A DNA stretch of 64,000 bases, taken from NCBI RefSeq assembly GCF_000730665.1, contig NZ_BBIV01000008.1:62001-126000 (forward strand), in the 5' to 3' direction. The DNA comes from Pseudomonas plecoglossicida NBRC 103162 = DSM 15088 (GTDB lineage Bacteria; Pseudomonadota; Gammaproteobacteria; Pseudomonadales; Pseudomonadaceae). The translations under genes were made by a program, and so were the position numbers. The notes beneath the pieces are model-generated. The model was not told where the DNA came from, searched no databases, and was given only the letters and a program-made list of their open reading frames with translations. Numbering within the stretch: the first letter of the stretch is position 1; the number at the start of each line of letters is the position of its first letter. Shown piece after piece: positions 26,036 to 36,696 of this stretch.

Positions 26036-26962
26036 ATGACTTCGCCGATCCAGACCCTCGAACAGCACCTGCTCACCGCCCTCGACCCCGCCCCGCAGGA
26101 AACCCGCCGCCTGTTCCATGGTCGCGGCCGCTGCTGGCCGGGGTTGGAGCAGGTGACGGTCGATTGGCTGCAGGGTGTGCTCTCGGTGGCGCTGTTCCGC
26201 GAACCGCCACAAGGCCAGCTGGCGGAGCTCGAGGCCATGCTCGGCCACCTGGCGGCGCAGCCGCAATGGGTTGGCCAAGCCATGCTGATCCAGCACCGCT
26301 ACCTGCCCGACAGCCCAGGCCAGTGGGTGTGGGGCGAGCCGTGCCAGCAACGGGAAGTGATCGAGGACGGTCTGAGCTATCTGCTCGACCTCGGCGTGCG
26401 GCAGAACAATGGCCTGTTCCTCGACATGCGTCACGGCCGCCGCTGGGTGCGCGAGCAGGCCGCGGGCAAGCGCGTGCTCAACCTGTTCGCCTATACCTGC
26501 GGCTTCTCGGTGGCGGCGATAGCCGGCGGTGCCGAGCAGGTGGTCAACCTGGATATGGCCAAGTCGGCGCTTTCACGGGGGCGTGAGAACCACCGGCTCA
26601 ACGGCCACGATGCGTCGCGGGTGGCTTACCTGGGCCATGAACTGTTCAAGTCATGGGGCAAGGTGCGCAAGTACGGGCCGTATGACCTGATCATCATCGA
26701 CCCGCCGACGTTCCAGAAGGGCAGTTTCGTGCTGACCCAGGACTACGCCAAGATCCTGCGGCGATTGCCGGAGCTGCTGAGTGAAGGTGGCACCGTGCTG
26801 GCGTGCGTGAACGATCCAGGGATCGGGCCGGAATTTCTGATCGAGGGCATGGCCGAACAGGCGCCGTCGCTAAGCTTTGTCGAGCGGCTGGAGAACCCGC
26901 CAGAGTTTCCTGATGCGGATCCGGCGGGGGGCTTGAAGGCGTTGGTATTCCGCCAAGGTTGA
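26036..26962 (+). CDS. class I SAM-dependent methyltransferase, RlmI-like
   Basis: A 308-residue methyltransferase. The SAM-binding motif I is VLNLFAYTCGFSVAAIAGGA and the catalytic motif IV is LIIIDPPTFQKGSF, the arrangement of the RlmI/YccW-type rRNA cytosine methyltransferases. The N-terminal PUA domain of RlmI is not present, so the target is unclear. A much longer in-frame reading from 25226 overlaps the transporter gene and is an artefact. Confidence 0.82.
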   Translation: MTSPIQTLEQHLLTALDPAPQETRRLFHGRGRCWPGLEQVTVDWLQGVLSVALFREPPQGQLAELEAMLGHLAAQPQWVGQAMLIQHRYLPDSPGQWVWGEPCQQREVIEDGLSYLLDLGVRQNNGLFLDMRHGRRWVREQAAGKRVLNLFAYTCGFSVAAIAGGAEQVVNLDMAKSALSRGRENHRLNGHDASRVAYLGHELFKSWGKVRKYGPYDLIIIDPPTFQKGSFVLTQDYAKILRRLPELLSEGGTVLACVNDPGIGPEFLIEGMAEQAPSLSFVERLENPPEFPDADPAGGLKALVFRQG

Positions 26963-26981
26963 TGTTGTTTTTACTGGCCTT

Positions 26982-27004
26982 ATCGCCGGCAAGCTGCCGG
27001 CGAT
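26982..27004. terminator. hairpin between convergent genes
   Basis: ATCGCCGGCA and TGCCGGCGAT around AGC form a 10-bp perfect stem between the methyltransferase (plus) and the sulfate-binding protein gene (minus). It is a short REP-derived hairpin that can serve as terminator for both. Confidence 0.65.
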
Positions 27005-27017
27005 GGGGCCAGCTCAA

Positions 27018-28016
27018 TTACTGATTGGTGTAGATCTGGTCGAACACGCCACCGTCGTTGAAGTGGGTCTTCTGCACGGTGCGCCAGTCACCAAAGGTCT
27101 TCTCCACCGACAGGAAGTCCACTTTCGGGAAGCGGTCGGTGTACTTGGCCAGTACCGTCGCATCACGTGGGCGCAGGTAGTTCTGCGCGGCAATTTCCTG
27201 GGCCTCTGGCGACCACAGGTACTTCAGGTACTCTTCGGCCACGGCCTGGGTGCCTTTCTTGGCCACCACCTTGTCGACCACGCTCACCGGCGGCTCGGCC
27301 TCGGCCGACACGCTCGGGTAGACCACCTCGAACTGGTCGCGACCGAACTCGCGAGCGATCATTTCGGCTTCGTTCTCGAAGGTCACCAGTACATCGCCGA
27401 TCTGGTTGGTCATGAACGTGGTGGTAGCGGCGCGGCCGCCGGTATCGAGCACCGGCGCCTGCTTGAACAGCTTGCCGACGAAGTCGCGGGCCTTGGTTTC
27501 GTCGCCACCCTGCTTGAGCACATAGCCCCAGGCCGACAGGTAGGTGTAGCGACCGTTACCCGAGGTCTTGGGGTTGGGCACGATCACCTGCACGCCATCC
27601 TTGAGCAGGTCCGGCCAGTCCTTCAGCGCTTTCGGGTTGCCCTTGCGCACGATGAACACGGTGGCCGAGGTGAACGGAGCGCTGTTGTTCGGCAGGCGGG
27701 TCACCCAGTTGTCCGGCACCAGCTTGCCGTTGTCGGCCAGGGCGTTGATGTCGGTAGCCATGTTCATGGTGATGACATCGGCCGGCAGGCCATCGATCAC
27801 TGCGCGCGCCTGTTTGCTCGAACCGCCGAAGGACATCTGCACATTGACCTTCTCCTTGTGCTCGGCTTCCCAGTGCTTCTGGAATGCCGAGTTGTAGTCC
27901 TTGTAGAAGTCGCGCATCACGTCATACGAAACGTTGAGCAGGGTAGGGGCAGCCTGGGCGAGGTTGCCGAGGGCCATGCCTGCGACGAGCAGCGAGGCGG
28001 TGAACAGTTTTTTCAC
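27018..28016 (-). CDS. sbp: sulfate ABC transporter substrate-binding protein
   Basis: A 332-residue periplasmic binding protein with a signal peptide (MKKLFTASLLVAGMALGNLA, cleavage after AQA). LLNVSYDVMRDFYKDYNSAF and the glycine-rich FGGSSKQARAVIDG are the sulfate-binding family motifs. It delivers sulfate or thiosulfate to a CysTWA-type ABC transporter. No permease or ATPase genes lie beside it, so it must use a transporter encoded elsewhere. Confidence 0.93.
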   Translation of the reverse strand: MKKLFTASLLVAGMALGNLAQAAPTLLNVSYDVMRDFYKDYNSAFQKHWEAEHKEKVNVQMSFGGSSKQARAVIDGLPADVITMNMATDINALADNGKLVPDNWVTRLPNNSAPFTSATVFIVRKGNPKALKDWPDLLKDGVQVIVPNPKTSGNGRYTYLSAWGYVLKQGGDETKARDFVGKLFKQAPVLDTGGRAATTTFMTNQIGDVLVTFENEAEMIAREFGRDQFEVVYPSVSAEAEPPVSVVDKVVAKKGTQAVAEEYLKYLWSPEAQEIAAQNYLRPRDATVLAKYTDRFPKVDFLSVEKTFGDWRTVQKTHFNDGGVFDQIYTNQ

Positions 28017-28107
28017 TGAGGCTTTCCTTGTTGTTCAAGTGTTTGGCAAATTGCCAGCGACTATAGCGTTTCGTTCCGGAGCGATTAAAGACCCAATGGT
28101 TCTTTGC

Positions 28108-28932
28108 TTATTTGGTTTTCGGGAACAGCGCATTGCCACAACGCGAGCAGAAAGCCGCACCGTGTTCGTGGCTGTTCTTGCGGCAGGTCGGGCAGTCGTG
28201 CTGCAGCTGTTCGCCACGCATGGCGTTGGCCAGTTCAGCGGTGAAAATCCCGGTGGGTACGGCGATGATCGAGTAACCGGTGATCATCACCAATGACGAC
28301 AGCACCTGGCCCAGCGGCGTCTTCGGCACGATGTCGCCGAAGCCTACGGTGGTCAGAGTGACGATGGCCCAGTAGATGCCCTTGGGGATACTGGTGAAGC
28401 CATGCTCCGGGCCTTCGATCACGTACATCAAGGTGCCGAACACGGTGACCAGGGTCGACACGCTGACCAGGAACACGATGATCTTCTGCTTGCTGCCACG
28501 CAGCGCCTCCATCAGGTAGTGCGCCTGCTTGAGGTACGGGCTGAGCTTGAGCACGCGGAATATCCGCAGCATCCGGATCACCCGGATGATCAGCAGGTAC
28601 TGGGCGTCGCTGTAGTACAGGGCGATGATCCCCGGCACGATCGCCAGCAGATCCACCAGGCCGTAGAAGCTGAAGGCATAGCGCAGGGGCTTGGGCGAGC
28701 AATACAGGCGCGCCAGGTATTCGACCAGGAAGATGGCCGTGAAGCCCCATTCGATGCCCGCCAGCAACCCTGCGTAGCCCCTGTGCACCTCGTCGATGCT
28801 GTCGAGAATGACCGTGACCAGGCTGGCGAGAATGATCAGCAAAAGGATCTTGTCGAAGCGTCTTCCAGCCACGGTGTCGGTCTGGAAGACGATGACGTAG
28901 AGCCGCTCGCGCAGGCTCGCAGGGTTGTTCAT
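28108..28932 (-). CDS. voltage-gated K+-channel-like ion transporter
   Basis: A 274-residue membrane protein with six segments. An S4-like helix rich in Arg is seen (IIRVIRMLRIFRVLKLSPYL) and the pore has TTVGFGD, the potassium selectivity filter. The C terminus carries CPTCRKNSHEHG then FCSRCGNALF, two CxxC pairs that look like a small zinc ribbon. The zinc tail could sense metal or redox state; that is inference. It lies between the sulfate-binding gene and the urea transporter gene, all on the minus strand. Confidence 0.9.
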   Translation of the reverse strand: MNNPASLRERLYVIVFQTDTVAGRRFDKILLLIILASLVTVILDSIDEVHRGYAGLLAGIEWGFTAIFLVEYLARLYCSPKPLRYAFSFYGLVDLLAIVPGIIALYYSDAQYLLIIRVIRMLRIFRVLKLSPYLKQAHYLMEALRGSKQKIIVFLVSVSTLVTVFGTLMYVIEGPEHGFTSIPKGIYWAIVTLTTVGFGDIVPKTPLGQVLSSLVMITGYSIIAVPTGIFTAELANAMRGEQLQHDCPTCRKNSHEHGAAFCSRCGNALFPKTK

Positions 28933-28976
28933 GAGCTCGTTCCATTGAGTGATGGGCTGAGCCTAGGGGCTGGCTT

Positions 28977-29852
28977 TCAGCTGTGCAAGCGGCGGGTGTT
29001 GCCGCGCAGGTTGTGCTGTGTCAGGTGGTTGCCCAGGTGCATGAGCCAGCAGGCGACGACGAAGGGTGCGGTCAGCCCGGCCACTGGCAGCAGCTTGAAC
29101 AGGGGCTGCAGCAGCAGGGCCAGGGCAATTGCCAGCAGAGTCACCCAGGGGCGTTCGCCCTGCCGGCTGAAGGCCAGCGCCGCCAAGGCCGCGTTGAAAC
29201 CGTACAGGCCCAGCCAGGCCGCCTGGGCCTGGTCGGCGAGCAGCGCCACGCCGCCGCCGATGGCCGAGGCGATCACGGCCCACATGGCCGCATAGGGGTT
29301 GGCGATGAACATCCCGGCGATGATCAGCAGGCCGGCCAGTGGCTGGTCGAGCAGGAAGATCTGCCCCACGCCCCGCGCCAGTGCATGCAGCGGGTCGGCT
29401 TCGACGAAGCCGCCGGGCGCAGGCGTGGCGATCAGCAGCGTGGCCCAGCCGAGCAGCACGAAGGGCGCCGTGTAGGCGATCAGCAGCTTGCCACCGCGCT
29501 TGCGCCACTGGTGGGTGATGATGCTGGACAGGCCGCCGGCGGCGATGATCAGCGGTGGCAGGATGGCCGACCAGGGCAGCACGGCGCTGATCAGGATGCC
29601 GATCAGCACGCCGTTGTAACAGTACAGCCCCGCCTGGCGGTCGGCGCGGTCGTAGCCCCGGCGTTGTGCCGTGAGCAGGCCTGCAAGGGCACCGAGCAGG
29701 GCGCCGCCGACCAGGTTGGGGGCGGTCAGCAGGATGGCCAGCAGGCAGCACAGGCCGCACAGGGGATTGCGCAGCAGCAGCACCTGGCTGAAGCCGTTGA
29801 GCAAGGCCGTGGCCCAGTCGGGGCACGGGTTGACGAAATTCTTGGTGTACAT
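28977..29852 (-). CDS. urea transporter
   Basis: A 291-residue protein of the UT family with about ten membrane segments in two inverted halves. LYCYNGVLIGILISAVLPWS and the matching LGLYGFNAALAALAFS are the paired urea-pore signatures. The ATG at 29852 starts the family homology (MYTKNFVNPCPDW). Urea is released by the allantoin pathway encoded further along the window, so the gene fits the purine program. Confidence 0.9.
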   Translation of the reverse strand: MYTKNFVNPCPDWATALLNGFSQVLLLRNPLCGLCCLLAILLTAPNLVGGALLGALAGLLTAQRRGYDRADRQAGLYCYNGVLIGILISAVLPWSAILPPLIIAAGGLSSIITHQWRKRGGKLLIAYTAPFVLLGWATLLIATPAPGGFVEADPLHALARGVGQIFLLDQPLAGLLIIAGMFIANPYAAMWAVIASAIGGGVALLADQAQAAWLGLYGFNAALAALAFSRQGERPWVTLLAIALALLLQPLFKLLPVAGLTAPFVVACWLMHLGNHLTQHNLRGNTRRLHS

Positions 29853-29933
29853 GGGCAGTCGGTAAGGTTGAGGGAAGAGCGGTGGGCCTCTTTGGGCCTC
29901 GGTTTTCCGCGTGAAGGGGAGGGCTTCGCCCTC

Positions 29934-30022
29934 CAATCGCTGGCAAGCCAGCTCCCACAGGTACAGCAGTGCTTGCAGAAGCAGCAGAGAACGCTGTGGG
30001 AGCCGGCTTGCCGGCGATTGGG
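29934..30022. repeat. facing pair of REP elements
   Basis: Two REP copies in opposite orientation, one near 29934-29970 (AATCGCTGGCAAGCCAGCTC) and one near 29992-30019 (TGTGGGAGCCGGCTTGCCGG), separated by about 20 bases. They lie between pyruvate kinase and the urea transporter. A GGGGCGC-AAA-GCGCCCC hairpin follows at 30020-30036, just past the kinase stop. Confidence 0.8.
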
Positions 30023-30044
30023 GCGCAAAGCGCCCCCAGGGATT

Positions 30045-31460
30045 TCAGACCAAGGTCTCGATCCGCAGCGTATTAGTCGAACCCGGCTTGCCAAAAGGCA
30101 CACCGGCGGTAATCAGCAGCGTATCGCCACGGCTGGCCATGCCCTGCGCCTGGGCAATTTCCAGTGCAGTGGAAACCACCTCGTCCACCTGGCGCAGGCG
30201 GTCGTTGACCACCGAGTGCACGCCCCAGGCCACGCTCAGGCGGCGTGCGGTCTTCAGGTTCGGCGTCAGGTTGAGGATCGGTGCCCGCGGCCGTTCGCGC
30301 GCCGCCCGCAGCGTCGAGGTCCCCGACTCGCTGTAGTTGACCAGCACCGCCACCGGCAGGATGCCGCTGATACGGCGGATCGCGCAGCTGATGGCGTCCG
30401 ACACGGTCGCCTCGGCCTTCGGCCGGCCCACGTCGAGCTGAGCCTGGTAATCCGGGCCGTTCTCCACCTGGCGGATGATCTTGCTCATCATCTGCACCGC
30501 TTCCAGCGGGTAGTCGCCCGAGGCGGTCTCGGCCGACAGCATCACCGCGTCCGTGCCTTCGGCCACGGCATTGGCCACGTCGGTGACTTCGGCGCGGGTC
30601 GGCGCCGGCGAGAAGCGCATGGATTCGAGCATCTGCGTGGCCACCACCACCGGTTTGCCCAGTTGGCGGCAGGTGTCGATGATGCGCTTCTGGATCTGCG
30701 GCACGCTCTCGGCCGGCACTTCCACGCCCAGGTCGCCACGGGCGACCATGATCGCGTCGGCCAGCTCGGCGATGGCCTGCAGTTGCTCGACCGCCGACGG
30801 TTTCTCGATCTTGGCCATCAGGTAGGCGCGGTCGCCGATCAGCTGGCGAGCCTCAAGGATGTCTTCCGGGCGCTGCACGAACGAAAGCGCTACCCAGTCC
30901 ACGCCCAGTTCCAGGCCGAAGGCCAGGTCGCGACGGTCTTTCTCGGTGAGCGGGGAGAGGTCGAGCACCGCTTGCGGCACGTTGACACCCTTGCGGTCGG
31001 ACAGCTCACCGCCGGCCAGCACTTCGGTGTCGATGGCGTCACTGTGCTTGGCGGTGACCCGCAGGCGCAGCTTGCCGTCGTCCAGCAGCAGGTCCATGCC
31101 CGGCTCCAGCGCGGTGATGATTTCCGGGTGCGGCAGGTTGACCCGGCGGCTGTCGCCCGGGGTCTTGTCCAGGTCCAGGCGCAGGGCCTGGCCGCGCTGC
31201 AGCTGGACCTTGCCTTCGGCAAAGCGACCCACACGCAGTTTCGGGCCCTGCAGGTCCATGAGGATGCCCAGCGGGTAGTTGAGCTGCTGCTCGACTTCGC
31301 GGATCCACTGGTAGCGCAGGGCGTGGTCGGCGTGTTCGCCGTGGCTGAAGTTGAGGCGGAAGATGTTCACCCCGGCTTCGACCAGCTGGCGGATGTCGTC
31401 TTTGCCTTTGATCGCAGGGCCGAGGGTGGCGAGGATCTTTACTTTTTTATCAGGCGTCAT
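30045..31460 (-). CDS. pyk: pyruvate kinase
   Basis: A 471-residue enzyme converting phosphoenolpyruvate and ADP to pyruvate and ATP. N-terminal VKILATLGPAIKGKDDIRQL and IFRLNFSHGEHADH, and the active-site region GILMDLQGPKLRVGRF, are all visible; LMAKIEKPSAVEQL holds the catalytic Lys and MVARGDLGVEV the metal site. Its ATG overlaps the ttuD stop by four bases, so it is the last step of the glyoxylate-to-pyruvate operon rather than a free-standing glycolytic gene. Confidence 0.96.
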   Translation of the reverse strand: MTPDKKVKILATLGPAIKGKDDIRQLVEAGVNIFRLNFSHGEHADHALRYQWIREVEQQLNYPLGILMDLQGPKLRVGRFAEGKVQLQRGQALRLDLDKTPGDSRRVNLPHPEIITALEPGMDLLLDDGKLRLRVTAKHSDAIDTEVLAGGELSDRKGVNVPQAVLDLSPLTEKDRRDLAFGLELGVDWVALSFVQRPEDILEARQLIGDRAYLMAKIEKPSAVEQLQAIAELADAIMVARGDLGVEVPAESVPQIQKRIIDTCRQLGKPVVVATQMLESMRFSPAPTRAEVTDVANAVAEGTDAVMLSAETASGDYPLEAVQMMSKIIRQVENGPDYQAQLDVGRPKAEATVSDAISCAIRRISGILPVAVLVNYSESGTSTLRAARERPRAPILNLTPNLKTARRLSVAWGVHSVVNDRLRQVDEVVSTALEIAQAQGMASRGDTLLITAGVPFGKPGSTNTLRIETLV

Positions 31461-32731
31461 GATTGGGCAGTCTCGAGGATCAGGATGGCGCGGAAGTCGT
31501 TGACGTTGGTGCGGGTCGGTTCGGTGACGATCAGCGCATCCAGCGCGGCGAAGTAGCCGTAGCCGTTGTTGTTGTCCAACTCGTCGCTGGCTGACAGGCC
31601 GAGGGCCTCGGCGCGGGCGTAGCTGGCCGGGGTCATGAAGGCACCGGCGTTTTCTTCCGAGCCATCGATACCGTCGGTGTCACCGGCCAGGGCGTACACG
31701 CCCGGCAGGCCTTTGAGGCTTTCGGTCAGGCTGAGCAGGAACTCGGCGTTGCGCCCGCCACGGCCATTGCCGCGCACGGTCACGGTGGTCTCGCCGCCGG
31801 AGAGGATCACGCAGGGGGCCTTGAGCGGCTGGCCGTGCAGGACGATCTGCCGGGTGATACCGGCATGCACCTTGGCCACTTCGCGCGATTCGCCTTCCAG
31901 GTCGCCGAGGATCAGCGGGCTGAAGCCGGCCTGGCGGGCCTTGACGGCGGCGGCCTCGAGCGACTGCTGGGGCTTGGCGATCAGCTGGAAGTGGCTGCGG
32001 GCCAGCGCCGGGTCGTCGGCCTTGACGGTTTCCGAGGCGGGGTTGTTCAGCCAGTCGATGACGGCCTTGGGTGCTTCGATGTTGTAGCGCTTGAGGATCG
32101 CCAGGGCATCGGCCGAGGTGCTCGGGTCGGCCACGGTGGGGCCGGAGGCGATGACCGTGGCCAGGTCGCCGGGCACATCGGAAATGGCATAGGTGTAGAC
32201 AGTGGCTGGCCAGCAGGCCTTGGCCAGGCGGCCGCCCTTGATCGCCGAGAGGTGCTTGCGCACGCAGTTCATCTCACCGATGGTGGCGCCGGACTTGAGC
32301 AGGGCCTTGTTGATCTGCTGCTTGTCGGCCAGGGTCAGGCCTTCGGCGGGCAGGGCCAGCAGGGCGGAACCGCCGCCGGAGAGCAGGAAGATGACGCGGT
32401 CGTCTTCATTGAGGTTGCTGACCAGTTCCAGCACGCGCTTGGCCACGGCCAGGCCGGCAGCGTCGGGGACCGGGTGGGCGGCTTCGACCACCTCGATCTT
32501 CTGGCAGTTGGCGCCGTGGCCGTAGCGGGTCACGACCAGCCCGGAGACTTCGCCCTGCCAGCTTTTCTCGACCACTTCGGCCATGGCGGCGGCGGCCTTG
32601 CCGGCACCGATGACGATGACCCGGCCGCTACGGTCGGCGGGCAGGTAGGGTTCGAGGACTTGGCGCGGGTGGGCGGCGGCGATGGCTGTGTCGAACAGCT
32701 CGCGGAGAAGTTTTTGCGGATCGACCGACAT
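31457..32731 (-). CDS. ttuD: glycerate 2-kinase / hydroxypyruvate reductase (MOFRL)
   Basis: A 424-residue member of the MOFRL family. The N-terminal domain has VIVIGAGKAAAAMAEVVEKS and FLLSGGGSALLALPAEGLTL; the C terminus has VYALAGDTDGIDGSEENAGA. Family members phosphorylate glycerate at carbon 2, although older annotations call them hydroxypyruvate reductases. In this operon, glycerate made by GlxR would give 2-phosphoglycerate, which enolase and the coupled pyruvate kinase take to pyruvate. Confidence 0.93.
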   Translation of the reverse strand: MSVDPQKLLRELFDTAIAAAHPRQVLEPYLPADRSGRVIVIGAGKAAAAMAEVVEKSWQGEVSGLVVTRYGHGANCQKIEVVEAAHPVPDAAGLAVAKRVLELVSNLNEDDRVIFLLSGGGSALLALPAEGLTLADKQQINKALLKSGATIGEMNCVRKHLSAIKGGRLAKACWPATVYTYAISDVPGDLATVIASGPTVADPSTSADALAILKRYNIEAPKAVIDWLNNPASETVKADDPALARSHFQLIAKPQQSLEAAAVKARQAGFSPLILGDLEGESREVAKVHAGITRQIVLHGQPLKAPCVILSGGETTVTVRGNGRGGRNAEFLLSLTESLKGLPGVYALAGDTDGIDGSEENAGAFMTPASYARAEALGLSASDELDNNNGYGYFAALDALIVTEPTRTNVNDFRAILILETAQS

Positions 32732-32888
32732 GGCAGGCTCCCAGAATTCTTGTTGTTCTCAAAATCGAAAACGCCCCTGGAACTGCCTCCGTGCAGGCCG
32801 AACCAGGGGCGGGTGTTGCTCGGTGTCACTGACTGATCTGTGGTCGCAGGTCAGCCAGCGTGTGCTGCATCGCGAGCTGCGCTCGCTC

Positions 32889-33779
32889 CTACAGGTCGCG
32901 GATCGAGAAGTTGGCCATGTGCTCCAGCCCTTTGATCAGCGCCGAGTGGTCCCAGTTGCCGCCGCCCAGGGCCTGGCAGGTGTTGAACACTTGCTGGGCG
33001 TTGGAGGTGTTGGGCAGGTTGATGCCCAGCTCCTTGGCGCCTTGCAGGGCCAGGTTCAGGTCTTTCTGGTGCAGGTTGATGCGGAAACCTGGGTCGAAGG
33101 TGCCTTTGATCATGCGCTCGGCGTGCACTTCGAGGATCTTCGACGAAGCGAAGCCGCCCATCAGTGCTTCACGCACCTTGGCTGGGTCCGCGCCGTTCTT
33201 GGCGGCGAACAGCAGGGCTTCGGCAACGGCCTGGATGTTCAGGGCAACGATGATCTGGTTGGCCACCTTGGCGGTCTGGCCGTCGCCGTTGCCGCCGACG
33301 CGGGTGATGTTCTTGCCCATGGCTTCGAACAGCGGCAGGGTGCGCTCGAAAGCTTTCGGGCAGCCACCGACCATGATGCTCAGGGTCGCGGCCTTGGCGC
33401 CGACTTCACCGCCGGACACCGGGGCGTCCAGGTAGGCGGCGCCAGTGGCCTTGATCTTCTCGGCGAAGGCCTTGGTGGCGGTCGGCGAGATCGAGCTCAT
33501 GTCGATCACCACCTTGTTCGGACCGACGCCTTCGGCGACGCCGTTTTCACCGAACAGGACGCTTTCCACCTGCGGGGTGTCCGGGACCATGACGATGATG
33601 AATTCGGCTTCCTGGGCAACCTCTTTCGGGTTGGCCAGGGCCACGGCGCCAGCGGTGACCAGGTCGGCCGGGGCAGCATCGTGGTGGGTGGAAACGAAGA
33701 TGCTGTGACCTGCTTTCTGCAGGTTCTGAGCCATGGGCTTGCCCATGATGCCAGTGCCGAGGAATCCGATTTTAGCCAT
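32889..33779 (-). CDS. glxR: 2-hydroxy-3-oxopropionate reductase
   Basis: A 296-residue beta-hydroxyacid dehydrogenase. The NAD(P) loop is GFLGTGIMGKPMAQNLQKAG, the substrate motif YLDAPVSGGEVGA, and the catalytic Lys is in the region GQTAKVANQIIVALN. It reduces tartronate semialdehyde, the product of Gcl, to glycerate. It follows hyi by 49 bases on the same strand. Confidence 0.96.
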   Translation of the reverse strand: MAKIGFLGTGIMGKPMAQNLQKAGHSIFVSTHHDAAPADLVTAGAVALANPKEVAQEAEFIIVMVPDTPQVESVLFGENGVAEGVGPNKVVIDMSSISPTATKAFAEKIKATGAAYLDAPVSGGEVGAKAATLSIMVGGCPKAFERTLPLFEAMGKNITRVGGNGDGQTAKVANQIIVALNIQAVAEALLFAAKNGADPAKVREALMGGFASSKILEVHAERMIKGTFDPGFRINLHQKDLNLALQGAKELGINLPNTSNAQQVFNTCQALGGGNWDHSALIKGLEHMANFSIRDL

Positions 33780-33828
33780 GAGAAATTACCTCTTTTATAT
33801 TTGTTCGCGGGCCCGAAGGCGCGGTGAT

Positions 33829-34611
<783 letters not shown>

Positions 34612-34663
34612 GAGTTGTCTCCTTGCGTTGAAGGCCCCCGGGCAGCCCGGGGGCGTCAGGCGA

Positions 34664-36439
34664 TCAGTCGAGCAGCGAGATGGCGGTTGGCGCGTCGTTG
34701 CCGACCAGGGCCAGGTCTTCGAACTCGTTGACCGCGTTGATCTCGGTGCCCATGGAAATGTTGGTCACACGCTCGAGAATCACTTCGACCACCACCGGTA
34801 CGCGGAACTCTTCGGCCATCTTCTGCGCCTTGAGCAGGGCAGGGGCGATGTCGTTCGGCTCGAACACGCGAATGGCCTTGCAACCCAGGCCTTCGACCAC
34901 GGCCACGTGGTCGACACCGTAGGTGGCGGCGTCGGTGGAGTTGATGTTCTCGAACGCCAGTTGTACACAGTAATCCATGTCGAAGCCACGCTGTGCCTGG
35001 CGAATCAGGCCCAGGTAGGCGTTGTTCACCAGCACGTGGACGTATGGCAGGTTGAACTGCGCACCCACCGCCAGCTCTTCGATCATGAACTGGAAGTCGT
35101 AGTCACCCGACAGCGCCACAACCTTGCGTTTCGGGTCGGCCTTGACCACACCCAGCGCGGCAGGGATGGTCCAGCCCAGCGGGCCGGCCTGGCCGCAGTT
35201 GATCCAGTGACGTGGCTTGTACACGTGCAGGAACTGCGCGCCGGCGATCTGCGACAGGCCGATGGTGCTGACGTAGCAGGTGTCCTTGCCGAACACCTGG
35301 TTCATCTCTTCGTACACGCGCTGCGGCTTGACCGGCACGTTGTCGAAGTGGGTCTTGCGCTGCAGGGTGGCCTTGCGCTGCTGGCAGTCTTCCAGCCAGG
35401 CCTTGCGGCACTTGAGCTTGCCAGCGGCTTTCCACTCGCGGGCCACTTCGAGGAATACGTCCAGGGCCTTGCCGGCATCGGAAACGATGCCCAGGTCCGG
35501 GGTGAACACACGGCCGATCTGGGTCGGTTCGATGTCGACGTGCACGAACTTGCGGCCTTCGGTGTAGACGTCGACGGAACCGGTGTGGCGGTTGGCCCAG
35601 CGGTTGCCGATACCGAACACCAAGTCCGACTTCAGCATCGTGGCGTTGCCGTAGCGGTGCGACGTCTGCAGGCCGACCATGCCGACCATCAGTTCGTGGT
35701 CGTCCGGGATGGTGCCCCAGCCCATCAGGGTCGGGACCATCGGCACGCCGGTCAGTTCGGCGAACTCGACCAGCTTGTCGCTGGCGTCGGCGTTGATGAT
35801 GCCGCCACCGGCTACCAGCAGTGGGCGCTCGGCGTCATTGAGCAGGGCCAGGGCTTTTTCGGCTTGTACGCGGGTAGCGGACGGCTTGTTGACGGCCAGC
35901 GGCTCGTAGGCGTCGATGTCGAATTCGATCTCGGCCATCTGCACGTCGAACGGCAGGTCGATCAGCACAGGGCCTGGGCGGCCGGTACGCATTTCATAGA
36001 AGGCCTTCTGGAAGGCGTAAGGCACCTGGCCTGGTTCCAGAACGGTGGTGGCCCACTTGGTGACCGGCTTGACGATGCTGGTGATGTCGACGGCCTGGAA
36101 GTCTTCCTTGTGCAGGCGAGCACGCGGAGCCTGGCCGGTGATGCAGAGAATTGGAATGGAGTCGGCCGACGCACTGTACAGGCCGGTGACCATGTCGGTG
36201 CCGGCTGGGCCGGAAGTACCGATGCACACGCCGATGTTGCCCGGGTTGGCGCGGGTGTAACCCTCGGCCATGTGCGAGGCGCCTTCGACGTGACGAGCGA
36301 GGACGTGATCGATGCCACCCACTTTCTTCAGGGCCGAATACAACGGGTTGATGGCAGCCCCCGGGATGCCGAATGCGGTATCTACACCTTCACGGCGCAT
36401 GACCAGAACGGCTGCATCGATTGCTCTCATTTTGCTCAT
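34664..36439 (-). CDS. gcl: glyoxylate carboligase
   Basis: A 591-residue thiamine-diphosphate enzyme that joins two glyoxylates into tartronate semialdehyde and CO2. The N-terminal [20 protein letters not shown] and [20 protein letters not shown], and the ThDP motif [14 protein letters not shown] ending at NNAYLGL, are typical. It is the first gene of the operon gcl-hyi-glxR-ttuD-pyk. Two TTGTATACAA palindromes lie upstream, one 26 bases and the other about 166 bases from its start. Confidence 0.97.
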   Translation of the reverse strand: MSKMRAIDAAVLVMRREGVDTAFGIPGAAINPLYSALKKVGGIDHVLARHVEGASHMAEGYTRANPGNIGVCIGTSGPAGTDMVTGLYSASADSIPILCITGQAPRARLHKEDFQAVDITSIVKPVTKWATTVLEPGQVPYAFQKAFYEMRTGRPGPVLIDLPFDVQMAEIEFDIDAYEPLAVNKPSATRVQAEKALALLNDAERPLLVAGGGIINADASDKLVEFAELTGVPMVPTLMGWGTIPDDHELMVGMVGLQTSHRYGNATMLKSDLVFGIGNRWANRHTGSVDVYTEGRKFVHVDIEPTQIGRVFTPDLGIVSDAGKALDVFLEVAREWKAAGKLKCRKAWLEDCQQRKATLQRKTHFDNVPVKPQRVYEEMNQVFGKDTCYVSTIGLSQIAGAQFLHVYKPRHWINCGQAGPLGWTIPAALGVVKADPKRKVVALSGDYDFQFMIEELAVGAQFNLPYVHVLVNNAYLGLIRQAQRGFDMDYCVQLAFENINSTDAATYGVDHVAVVEGLGCKAIRVFEPNDIAPALLKAQKMAEEFRVPVVVEVILERVTNISMGTEINAVNEFEDLALVGNDAPTAISLLD

Positions 36440-36464
36440 GGTTTGTGCCTCATCGATTTTGTAA

Positions 36465-36474
36465 TTGTATACAA
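36465..36474. promoter_or_regulatory. TTGTATACAA operator candidate, gcl side
   Basis: An exact palindrome 26 bases upstream of gcl, in the spacer shared with the divergent GlcG-like gene. Confidence 0.7.
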
Positions 36475-36604
36475 CTTGCTTTGTGCCAGAGTGTATTCAT
36501 GGCTGGCGGCTCAGGTCAACGGGTTTTCGTCGGAGGAGGGCGCTTTCGTTCGAGCGCCCATGAAAACGGCTGTTTGCGGTCTCGCATACGATCGTTTCAA
36601 TTTA

Positions 36605-36614
36605 TTGTATACAA
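36605..36614. promoter_or_regulatory. TTGTATACAA operator candidate, GlcG side
   Basis: A second exact copy in the same divergent spacer, 140 bases from the first and about 80 bases before the GlcG-like ATG. Confidence 0.7.
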
Positions 36615-36696
36615 AAATACATTCAGTTGTGTTCTATTGCCTTATCGGTTTTTCACCTGCCCTCAGGGCTTCTGACAACAAGAAGAGGACCTTTCC

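Noticed and set aside
28983..31556. An 857-residue plus-strand frame
   Set aside because: It lies antisense to the urea transporter and pyruvate kinase genes, whose proteins are recognisable; long antisense frames are common in GC-rich codon-biased DNA.
34961..34970. TTGTACACAG, close to the operator palindrome
   Set aside because: It lies inside the gcl coding sequence and differs at one end, so it is probably chance.
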